Shown here: in pieces, positions 7,291 to 14,260 of the stretch | How positions within the stretch are numbered: position 1 is the stretch's first letter | How the letters are laid out: each line of letters opens with the position of its first letter | Origin: Verrucomicrobiota bacterium | Lineage (GTDB): Bacteria > Chlamydiota > Chlamydiia > Chlamydiales > Rhabdochlamydiaceae | Reading direction: 5' to 3' | NCBI GenBank assembly: GCA_018239725.1 | Contig: JAFEGU010000392.1 | Coordinates: 1 to 32,364, forward strand | DNA length: 32,364 nucleotides | Translations under genes and position numbers: made by a program | The notes under the pieces: generated by a model | Seen by the model: the letters and a program-made list of their open reading frames with translations, nothing else | What the model was told of the DNA's origin: nothing | Database searches by the model: none

Positions 7291-7457
7291 TATACACATC
7301 GTGATTCATTTTTAGGAAATTTTGCCAAAGCTGGCGCCCCAGATTTTGGCGCGGCGAAGCAGGCCATATCCGAAGGCGATATGGCCGATGCAGCCGAGAC
7401 GAAAGGTGGGGATGCCAGAGAAGGCAAAAATCCTAAAAAAGAATTGAGATGTGTATA
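7291..7457. repeat. Cloverleaf-like palindromic repeat, copy B (167 bp)
   Basis: Same architecture as copy A. Ends TATACACATC (7291-7300) and GATGTGTATA (to 7457) form an inverted repeat of about 35 bases that includes TTTTTAGGA/TCCTAAAAA and TTTTGCC/GGCAAAA. A second stem pairs CTGGCGCCCCA (from 7331) with TGGGGATGCCAG (to 7418). The central hairpin is CGAAGCAG (7355-7362), stem GCCATATC (7363-7370), loop CGAAGGC, stem GATATGGC (7378-7385), CGATGCAG (7386-7393). The 8-bp stem has nothing in common with that of copy A except that it pairs. The repeat ends two bases before the stop codon of the minus-strand gene at 7460. Confidence 0.78.
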
Positions 7458-7459
7458 AT

Positions 7460-8113
7460 TTAAAAGTGGTATTTGACTGCGCCTTGGGCAGTTTGGTCGT
7501 ATAGGTAAGTCACAGGACCTTCCCGATAACGGTATTCGACAGCAAAATCGACACGCTTATTAAACCAATAGCCGATTCCAGCAATTGCCTGCCATGCAAA
7601 GCCGTTCTTTGTTCCAGCGTGCGCTAAGTTGAAATTATTGGCATGAATATATTGGTGTCCATATCCAATCCCTACGCCAACATATGGAGTCAGGCACCAT
7701 TTTTTGAAGCCGGGGATTTCAAATAGCGCATTGACCAGCGTCGAAAGAGACCAAATATGTCCGCCTGTGCTGATATTAGCCCCTTGGAATCTGACTGCCC
7801 GGATCCGGTTATTTTTGAAAACCTCTTCGATCTCCAAACGGATTCCTCGGCGCCAGCGATAGCCGAACTCCCAACCGAGCGAATATCCTGCAAACGGTTT
7901 GATCTTCTGATGCTCATGGGTCGAAGTGCACAAGAAGTTCACTCCTCCATTTACTCCCATGTACCAACCGTCGCGAAAAGTCTGCTCGTTACAGCAAGAT
8001 CCTTTGACATCGCAAGAGGAGGGAGATGCGCTCTTCGCTTTTTCTCCTGCATTTAATCCGAAGACTACAGCTAGCAGAGAAAAGATCGTGCAACTGATTT
8101 TTGTCATTTTCAT
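7460..8113 (-). CDS. Small outer membrane beta-barrel protein
   Basis: A 217-residue exported protein with a signal peptide (SCTIFSLLAVVFGLNA, cleavage before GEKAK). A short Cys-containing linker (SSCDVKGSCCNEQ) leads to a barrel made of alternating hydrophobic strands: GWYMGVNGGVNF, PFAGYSLGWEFGYRW, LTPYVGVGIGYG, FAWQAIAGIGYWF, VDFAVEYRY. It ends in VKYHF, the C-terminal phenylalanine signal used by the BAM complex. Size and pattern suggest an eight-stranded OmpA/OmpX/P44-like barrel; function unknown. Cysteines in the linker could make disulfides, as is common in chlamydial envelopes. ATG 8113 is preceded by AAGGAG at 7 bases. The gene lies 46 bases downstream of the GMC oxidoreductase gene and could be co-transcribed with it. 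Repeat copy B abuts its stop codon. Confidence 0.82.
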   Translation of the reverse strand: MKMTKISCTIFSLLAVVFGLNAGEKAKSASPSSCDVKGSCCNEQTFRDGWYMGVNGGVNFLCTSTHEHQKIKPFAGYSLGWEFGYRWRRGIRLEIEEVFKNNRIRAVRFQGANISTGGHIWSLSTLVNALFEIPGFKKWCLTPYVGVGIGYGHQYIHANNFNLAHAGTKNGFAWQAIAGIGYWFNKRVDFAVEYRYREGPVTYLYDQTAQGAVKYHF

Positions 8114-8159
8114 TGAATTCTCCTTAAATCTTCCTTCCTACTTACAATTACTCTTTATT

Positions 8160-9875
8160 TCAAAGGGCTGGCGGTACTGGCGCACCCAAAATATTTGCTA
8201 ACCCTAAGGCCAAAAGATAGACGCAATAGCACGTATTCCCATCGGGCATTTGAGGAGCTACGCCAAGATCGCAGACCATCAAATTCTTAACGCCGAAAAC
8301 CCGTAGGTTGCCATCAACGACCCCATTGGTTATGGAAGTCGCCATACGCGTTGTTGACGCGATGTGTGACTCAACGGTCATCCCGTCTAAAGTCTTAGCT
8401 GTAGCTAGTAGTTTTTCAGGGGAATTTGGGCCTATAAAGTCGTCAGGACCAGGAAATACCACATTTAATGGACCGACTGCATTCCGCAGCAAGTAATAAG
8501 CTGTCACAGCCAAATTAGCATCGGTTCCATTGGTATTCACATCCCCATCGGAATACATATTCAGATCGATATTAGGAGGAACAAAAGGGCTCTTGCTGAC
8601 AATTTTTATGCTTCCTCGGCTTTTCGGATCAAGAAGGAAAAATAAAACCCTGGCCAGATTAGCGCCTATGTTCAGACCGACAGGTTGAATCCTTCTAGTC
8701 GAGTCATTTGGATAGGCAAAAGGAGCTGCTAAAGCTGGGCTGCCCGAGCCGTTTACAAATCCATGGAGGAAGGGAGACGCAAACGTGTTCAGTTTAACAA
8801 TAGCGTTCGGCCCATATTGATTGTTTAAATGGGCTCCCACATTCGGGTTATCGACAAGGACATCAATTCCAAGAGAGTTAAGCAATGCAGCATCGCCAAT
8901 TCCTGATCTCTGCAAGATCGCAGGACTGTTGATCGCTCCAGCACATAAAATGATTTTCTTTCCGAATGCCTGTCTCACCTTATCTGGTGAATCGGAATAG
9001 AAAAACTCGACACCAATCGCTTTTTTTCCATTGAATATGACGCGACTTACAAATGCGTTTGATTCGATTCTAAGCAATCTCCCTTTTAGACCTCTTCCTT
9101 GAGGAGTAACAACGGGATCAAGGAAGCTATTGGAAGAAAAGCTGCGATGACCAACTATTTCTGGGGAAGGCGCCGGCGTTGCAAACATTTGAAATGCGGA
9201 AAATCCAACGTAAGGAGTACCTATCGTGCTAATGTCATCCGGATTGTTGTAATCAGCTACAAATCCTGCATTAAAACCTGAAGCTAAAGCAGAAGCAAGG
9301 GGATCGGCGTTAGTGACTTCAGGAAATTGGGTTAAACTGATCGGGCCTCCCGAGCCTCTCTGAGCAGGATCGAAAGTTGTCGTTGCATTAGTTGTAAAGT
9401 TCTCCAACGCGATCATCATTGGAAGCAAATTGTTGTATGACCACATCGGGTTTCCAGAAAGGGTCGCCCAATTATTATAGGTGGGGGGCGTGCCGCGAAC
9501 AGCCTCCGTATAATTATGCGCGCTGCTTCCTCCCCAACCCCTTCCTTCCGAGTACACCTGGCCCTGAATAATCCCAGTCGGAACGCCATATGTTATTGCA
9601 TACTTAGGATTGAAGGTAAGATCTGTTAGAGATTCGAGAAAAGGAAATAAGGGCTGTACAGTTAACACCGTAGGATCACTGTCATTGTTGACCCCTGCTT
9701 CGAGAACAAGAACCTTCTTTTTTCCGCTGTCAGAGAGCTTGCGGGCAAGGACCGCTCCAGCAGTTCCGTTTCCGACAATCACATAATCATAAATAATCTC
9801 CGTTTCACCAGCCGAAAGACCTAGGGAGCTTGCAATCAAGATGCAAAAACCAATCCATTTTTTCATTTTCAACAT
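8160..9875 (-). CDS. Secreted GMC-family FAD-dependent oxidoreductase
   Basis: A flavoenzyme of the glucose-methanol-choline family, which oxidises alcohols. The N-terminal FAD-binding fold is clear: YDYVIVGNGTAG (residues 30-41), then VLVLEAG, and the family signature GRGWGGSSAHN. Near the C-terminus, His504 (in VESHIASTTRM) and Asn547 (in PDGNTCYC) are 43 residues apart, the spacing of the catalytic His-His or His-Asn pair in this family. A signal peptide (WIGFCILIASSLGLSAG) sends it to the periplasm or outside, which is unusual because many bacterial GMC enzymes are cytosolic. The start is ATG 9875, close behind GAGAGGAA; ATG 9866 is possible. The substrate cannot be read from the sequence; sterols, choline or sugars are all possible. 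It sits among envelope genes on the minus strand. Confidence 0.9.
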   Translation of the reverse strand: MLKMKKWIGFCILIASSLGLSAGETEIIYDYVIVGNGTAGAVLARKLSDSGKKKVLVLEAGVNNDSDPTVLTVQPLFPFLESLTDLTFNPKYAITYGVPTGIIQGQVYSEGRGWGGSSAHNYTEAVRGTPPTYNNWATLSGNPMWSYNNLLPMMIALENFTTNATTTFDPAQRGSGGPISLTQFPEVTNADPLASALASGFNAGFVADYNNPDDISTIGTPYVGFSAFQMFATPAPSPEIVGHRSFSSNSFLDPVVTPQGRGLKGRLLRIESNAFVSRVIFNGKKAIGVEFFYSDSPDKVRQAFGKKIILCAGAINSPAILQRSGIGDAALLNSLGIDVLVDNPNVGAHLNNQYGPNAIVKLNTFASPFLHGFVNGSGSPALAAPFAYPNDSTRRIQPVGLNIGANLARVLFFLLDPKSRGSIKIVSKSPFVPPNIDLNMYSDGDVNTNGTDANLAVTAYYLLRNAVGPLNVVFPGPDDFIGPNSPEKLLATAKTLDGMTVESHIASTTRMATSITNGVVDGNLRVFGVKNLMVCDLGVAPQMPDGNTCYCVYLLALGLANILGAPVPPAL

Positions 9876-9928
9876 ATTTCCTCTCAAACTGTGAACATGC
9901 ACTTAGGTACTAAACACGGGAACTGCAT

Positions 9929-9965
9929 AACTGAAGCGCAGAGAAATTTCTGCCATCGTTCAGTT
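9929..9965. terminator. Two-part hairpin downstream of the 9991 gene
   Basis: AACTGAA (9929-9935) pairs with TTCAGTT (9959-9965), and an inner stem GCAGA/TCTGC sits inside. On the plus strand a TTTTATTT run follows, which would stop antisense transcription. On the minus strand, the direction of the gene just upstream, no T run follows, so the hairpin may only stabilise or mark the transcript end. Confidence 0.45.
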
Positions 9966-9990
9966 TTTATTTCTCTTCCGTAGAACTTAT

Positions 9991-10779
9991 TTAAAACTTC
10001 ACTCCGACAGCGCCGCCGACAAAAAAGGCATCGAAATTATGGTTGATCGGCTGGATCGGATCATGGTTCATCTCACCAAAACGGGTATAATAGAAGTCTC
10101 CGAACGCATCGATGAAAAAATGTTTGCAGAATGTGTATCGGAATCCTGTCTTCGTCGTAAATCCCCAAGCTTCCCGATTTAAATGCGTTGTTTCAAATCC
10201 ATCGTAGTTCTTAATCCGCAACAAGCTATATGTCGCTCCAAAGCCAATGTAAAAATCAAGGCCAGCGCCGCAATGCACCTCATATTCAAGGCCTGCGCTA
10301 AAAGGAATCAAGTTGAGCTTCGTATAATATCCGAATCCGATTGTTCTTCCTGTCTTTGTCGTCCATCCAATATTTTCCCAAAGGAGCAATTGGTCCCCTT
10401 TTTGCCAAAGATTTCCAGTTAAACGATAAGAGCTCTCTAATTCTAAAGTCGGCGAAGCTGTTCCATAGATTTCTCTTATCTGGTGTTCCAATGGGAGAAA
10501 GGCTGCGCCGCGGACTTGGATTGTCCACGGGGTGCACTTCGGATCTTGGAATCCACCGCAGCAGCTGGTTCGAGGAGCTGCTTCCTGCTTTGAGACCTGT
10601 TGTGGAGCTGTTGTTGATGTTTCAGTTGGTGTTGGTTCTGTGGCTGTCGTGTTTCGGAACATGGGGCCGTACGACAACAATGGAATAGGAGCCAAGCTCA
10701 ACACAAATAAGAGCTGAGGAATGATCCAAAGGCTAAAACTTCTTAAAGCGCCGGTATCGTTTCGCTTGCATTTATCCAT
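9991..10779 (-). CDS. Outer membrane beta-barrel protein with Pro/Thr-rich linker
   Basis: A 262-residue exported protein. The signal anchor is long (basic start MDKCKRND, hydrophobic LWIIPQLLFVLSLAPIPLLS). A disordered linker rich in Thr, Pro and Gln (residues about 43-70) is followed by a Cys patch (RTSCCGG, DPKCTPW) and a barrel with strands such as RTIGFGYYTKLNLIPF, AGLDFYIGFGATYSLL, EAWGFTTKTGFRYTF and FFIDAFGDFYYTRF. It ends in GGAVGVKF with the C-terminal Phe of outer membrane proteins. The layout (signal, Cys linker, small barrel) resembles that of the 7460 gene, so the two may be distant paralogues. I chose ATG 10779, preceded by AAGGAG; the longer frame to 10842 would put the start inside the promoter. 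Confidence 0.8.
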   Translation of the reverse strand: MDKCKRNDTGALRSFSLWIIPQLLFVLSLAPIPLLSYGPMFRNTTATEPTPTETSTTAPQQVSKQEAAPRTSCCGGFQDPKCTPWTIQVRGAAFLPLEHQIREIYGTASPTLELESSYRLTGNLWQKGDQLLLWENIGWTTKTGRTIGFGYYTKLNLIPFSAGLEYEVHCGAGLDFYIGFGATYSLLRIKNYDGFETTHLNREAWGFTTKTGFRYTFCKHFFIDAFGDFYYTRFGEMNHDPIQPINHNFDAFFVGGAVGVKF

Positions 10780-10802
10780 CTCAGAACTCCTTGATCGAGC
10801 AT
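10743..10802 (-). CDS. Possible 19-residue leader peptide overlapping the OMP start
   Basis: ATG 10802 is preceded by an excellent Shine-Dalgarno sequence (AAGGAG, 5-6 bases away) and opens a 19-codon frame (MLDQGVLRWINASETIPAL) ending with TAA at 10743-10745. It overlaps the start of the outer membrane protein gene (ATG 10779) out of frame. The ribosome site of the main gene lies inside the small frame, so translation of the leader could help or hinder the main start. It may also be chance. Confidence 0.3.
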   Translation of the reverse strand: MLDQGVLRWINASETIPAL

Positions 10803-10813
10803 ATTCACTCCTT

Positions 10814-10842
10814 ATATAACAACAAAATTGAATATTGAACAA
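10814..10842 (-). promoter_or_regulatory. Probable promoter of the 9991 outer membrane protein gene
   Basis: On the minus strand a -35 box TTGTTC (10842-10837) and a -10 box TTATAT (10819-10814) are 17 bases apart in very A+T-rich DNA. The transcript would start near 10807, just upstream of the ribosome site of the small leader frame. This leaves recB, which ends at 10901, upstream and separately expressed. Confidence 0.5.
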
Positions 10843-10900
10843 AATATTTTTTTATCTGTTCTGAAAGATGGTCTTTGCAATGGGCCAAATCCTGATCATC

Positions 10901-13900
10901 CTATACACGGATTTGATTGGCTTTATCAATGTGATAGATCGCTTTTCCGCGAACAAAAATGTAGAAGACTCCGCCAAAGCATTCAGAAAAGGGACGATTG
11001 TCAAACAGCTTTACATAACGTTTGAGCGCTTCAGCGTAGATCGATGCTTGGAGAAAATAGTCGTGGTGCTCCATCGATTTTAAAATATTTTCCGGCGAAT
11101 AGTCTTGAAGCGATGAGCCTAAATAATTGGTCTTCCAATCAAGCAAGTAATATTTCTTGCGCCATTCAAAGACAAGATCGGCAAATCCTTTCATCAACCC
11201 ATTTTCAAAAGGGAAGAGGAACTCCATCTCTTCCTGGATTTGCGCAGGTGGAATTTCACTTAAGGAAAATCCTTTTAAAGGTATATGGAGCAAATACCAA
11301 ATCGTTTCAAAAAGAGGTTCTCTCCATTCATAGAGCGCGGTATTGGCCGTTTGCTTTTCGATAAGATTGGCAATCTTTTTCTGTTGCGGGAAGAAATGGA
11401 GTCCCTGTTGAAAAAGTTTTTCCATGATCGAATGGAAGATCAATCCCGTTTGCGCGCCAAAAGGCATGTTAAGGGCAGATGCCTTTTCATCCATCTTTTC
11501 AATTTTTTGAAGGGGCTGCGCTTCGGGATCTCCCTTTTTAGCAAGGGAGCTGTAGGAAACGATCGGTTGAAATGGAAATGGCTTCAGCTCTTTTGGCAGA
11601 AGGTCAAGGATAATCTGCTTTTCCTCTTGAGCCGTAGCAAGAGGGGATAGTTGGACTCGGGAAAAAGTAATCGATGCTCCATCCTTAATCTCGTTAAGAA
11701 ATGCCTCGACATGATCATAGTCGAAAGAAGGAAGGGATGCTGCTGTGAAATAGAGTTCGATCGGAGAAGCCTGGCCAGCTTCAACAGGTGTATTCTTCAA
11801 GTCAAATGCAAGGGGGATATAGACCCTTTTCTTGGCCCGCGTCAGGGCAACATAGAGCTGGCGCAGCTTCTCCGCATCGATTTCTTTAATCGCTTTTTCG
11901 CATGCTGGGTTGTCCAGCTCCAACGGGACAATCTCGCCTCCACCTTCCTTCTGAACGGCGATCTCATCTTTAAGAGGCTGGGATGATGCAACGCCAAGTG
12001 CAAAGACCACATCAAACTCAAGTCCCTTGCTCATATGCATCGTTAAAATTTGGACTGCATCTTCATCGCTGCCAATCCGCCTTTTCAAACGGCCCTCTTC
12101 TTCCATTGATGCAACGGCCATCTCGTCAAGAAGGGAAATCCATTTCTCCGAGACCCTTTTTTTGGACCATGCTGTTTCGACGATCATCTCGGCAAGCTGC
12201 AGCAAATCGCAATAGAGATCGAGATTCCCTTGCGACAGCAAATGCTCTTCTACAGAATGCTCTCGACCCCACGCAGACGTTAAAAACTCGCGGAAAAAAG
12301 GGGAGAAACCTGATTGATGGAGCAGATCCTGAAGCAGGATCGCCTTTTCTTTTGCCTCCCTTAGAGCCTCTTTGTCAAACGAGCCGCTAAGTTGTCCATG
12401 GGTCCATCCAATCAAAGGGCCTCCGAGAAATTTTTTGAGGCGGCTTAAATCGGAAGGACTGCTAATGGCATCGATAAGTTCGTACAACGCAATAAATGCA
12501 TCGGATTCATTCAATGCGCCGCTTTTGCGGATGACGGAGGGGATGCGGCAACTTTTTAGGAATTCCCATAACCGCTGCGCTTGATAACGGTCTTTGACAA
12601 GGATGGCAAACTGGCTCCACGCTCCTCTACTTTTTCTATTGAGGATCTCTTGGGCGATGTAGGGAAAAAGCGTGTTTTTTTCCAACGCTTTGGATGGCCA
12701 TGAATCGTTCCTTTTGGCCTTCTCAGCCTCCGCAGCAAAAAAGTGGACGCTTCCTAGATCATCAGACTCTACCGCCTCTTTGCCTGCTTTGACAGGGATC
12801 ACATCAAGGCTGATTCCCAGATGAGGCAAGCTCATCCACCCTTTTGTCTTCTCTGATGCGAACAATCGGTTCAACGCATCGACCAAAGCGGGCGTCGACC
12901 TATAATTAGTGTCTAAATATTTCCTGCTCTCTTGTCCTAACGCGTCGGCTGCTTTTAAGTAAGTGTAGAGGTCGGCATTCCGGAAAGCGTAGATCGACTG
13001 TTTCGGATCGCCGACCAAACAGACGGAGCGCATATGGCCGATAAAAAGCGTTTCAAAGATTTCCCATTGCAGAGGATCGGTATCCTGAAACTCATCGATG
13101 ATCGCTGCGCGGTAACGCGCGCGGATCTTTTCAACAAACTTTTTTTCATGCAGGTTCTGATGCATCTGGCGGAGAAGATCATCGGGAGTAAGGGCATCGC
13201 CGCTTTGCAGCCAAGGCCTAATTTCTTGACGGCATGCCCGGGCCAGCCGAAGCAAAATTAGCAGCGGGTCCCTAGCTGTTGCAATAATTGGAAGGAGGAG
13301 CTCTCGCAATTGCTCCAAAAGCCCAGGGTAATGCAATGCGCTCGGATCTGGCATTTTTGCGCGGACCTTTTTGTTCCCGCTCTCCATTTTATCTAAGAAA
13401 AGTTCCTTTTCTTTGAGCAGATGATCGAACTCATTCGGCTCGCATTGCTTTTTCTCAAGCATCCGGCCAACCAGCTCCATTTGGCTTAAATAACGCTCAT
13501 TGCCCATTTGCTTGTACTGGGACGCAAGAAGTTTCCAATCGGCGATCAAGTCCTCTTTCCTCAAAACGTCGAACTGCATCAGCGCTTGCTGCCAAGCCTG
13601 AAAGGATTCGGTAAATGATGGCGATGGCGAGATCTCTTTCTCTTGATTGACAAGAGAAACCAATCGCCCCCTTAACTTCTGCGGTTTTCTCTTAAAGTAG
13701 TTTAAAAGAAGCGCCGTTTGCCCCGAGCTAAAGACAGAACGCTCCATCTTTTGCAGTAAAAAATTTTGGACCGCCTCTTCGATGACCCCTAAATGCTCGG
13801 AGTCGTCTGGATCGCTCATCTCAAAGCTCACTCCAGCTTCAAAGGCAAATTCAGAAAGCGCCCTGTAGCAAAATCCGTGAATAGTAAAAATTTGCGCAGA

Positions 13901-14260
13901 ATCAAAACAGGCTAAAGCATCTTCTATCCTGCGGATGCTCTTGCCGACTTTCTCATCGCCTTGTTCAAGGATTGCCTTGAGATAATCATGCTGAGCCTTA
14001 CTTGTCTGGAGCTGAGCGCATGCGGAGATAAGATTGCTGCGGATCCTCGCCTTCAGTTCTCTTGTCGCTGCGCGTGTGAACGTCACGACAAGGATCTGGT
14101 CGAGAAGAAGAGGCTCCTCCGATTCGAGCAGCAGACGGAGGACGAAGTGTTCGATGGCAAACGTCTTTCCAGTTCCTGCCGACGCTTCTAGAAAATGGTG
14201 TCCGAAGACCGATAAATTTCGGTTTAGGATATTAAATTCGCTTATTTCAGTCTGCTGCAT
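10901..14260 (-). CDS. recB: RecB, helicase-nuclease subunit of exodeoxyribonuclease V
   Basis: The 3'-to-5' superfamily 1A helicase and only nuclease subunit of RecBCD. The 1119-residue protein starts with Walker A EASAGTGKTF (residues 25-34), followed by VTFTRAATRELKARI, DEFQDTDPLQW (motif II), VGDPKQSIYAFRNADL (motif III), LTMHMSKGLEFDVVF (motif V) and LYVALTRAKKRVYI (motif VI). The C-terminal nuclease domain is intact: Asp1028 in GFADLVFEW, Asp1041 and Lys1043 in LLDWKTN, and the QxxxY motif (Gln1071, Tyr1075). ATG 14260 lies behind AAGGGAGGGG and gives the normal distance to Walker A. It overlaps the end of recC by 14 bases, so the two are translationally coupled in the order recC-recB. 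An upstream extension to 14395 would only be the out-of-frame end of recC. Confidence 0.95.
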   Translation of the reverse strand: MQQTEISEFNILNRNLSVFGHHFLEASAGTGKTFAIEHFVLRLLLESEEPLLLDQILVVTFTRAATRELKARIRSNLISACAQLQTSKAQHDYLKAILEQGDEKVGKSIRRIEDALACFDSAQIFTIHGFCYRALSEFAFEAGVSFEMSDPDDSEHLGVIEEAVQNFLLQKMERSVFSSGQTALLLNYFKRKPQKLRGRLVSLVNQEKEISPSPSFTESFQAWQQALMQFDVLRKEDLIADWKLLASQYKQMGNERYLSQMELVGRMLEKKQCEPNEFDHLLKEKELFLDKMESGNKKVRAKMPDPSALHYPGLLEQLRELLLPIIATARDPLLILLRLARACRQEIRPWLQSGDALTPDDLLRQMHQNLHEKKFVEKIRARYRAAIIDEFQDTDPLQWEIFETLFIGHMRSVCLVGDPKQSIYAFRNADLYTYLKAADALGQESRKYLDTNYRSTPALVDALNRLFASEKTKGWMSLPHLGISLDVIPVKAGKEAVESDDLGSVHFFAAEAEKAKRNDSWPSKALEKNTLFPYIAQEILNRKSRGAWSQFAILVKDRYQAQRLWEFLKSCRIPSVIRKSGALNESDAFIALYELIDAISSPSDLSRLKKFLGGPLIGWTHGQLSGSFDKEALREAKEKAILLQDLLHQSGFSPFFREFLTSAWGREHSVEEHLLSQGNLDLYCDLLQLAEMIVETAWSKKRVSEKWISLLDEMAVASMEEEGRLKRRIGSDEDAVQILTMHMSKGLEFDVVFALGVASSQPLKDEIAVQKEGGGEIVPLELDNPACEKAIKEIDAEKLRQLYVALTRAKKRVYIPLAFDLKNTPVEAGQASPIELYFTAASLPSFDYDHVEAFLNEIKDGASITFSRVQLSPLATAQEEKQIILDLLPKELKPFPFQPIVSYSSLAKKGDPEAQPLQKIEKMDEKASALNMPFGAQTGLIFHSIMEKLFQQGLHFFPQQKKIANLIEKQTANTALYEWREPLFETIWYLLHIPLKGFSLSEIPPAQIQEEMEFLFPFENGLMKGFADLVFEWRKKYYLLDWKTNYLGSSLQDYSPENILKSMEHHDYFLQASIYAEALKRYVKLFDNRPFSECFGGVFYIFVRGKAIYHIDKANQIRV

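Noticed and set aside
7073-7457. tRNA or tRNA-like gene in the cloverleaf structures
   Set aside because: There is no 7-bp acceptor stem, no T-arm GGTTCRA pattern and no CCA-compatible end. The arms are much longer than in a tRNA.
7073-7457. CRISPR array
   Set aside because: Only two units, palindromic throughout, with no short direct repeats separated by unique spacers and no cas genes.
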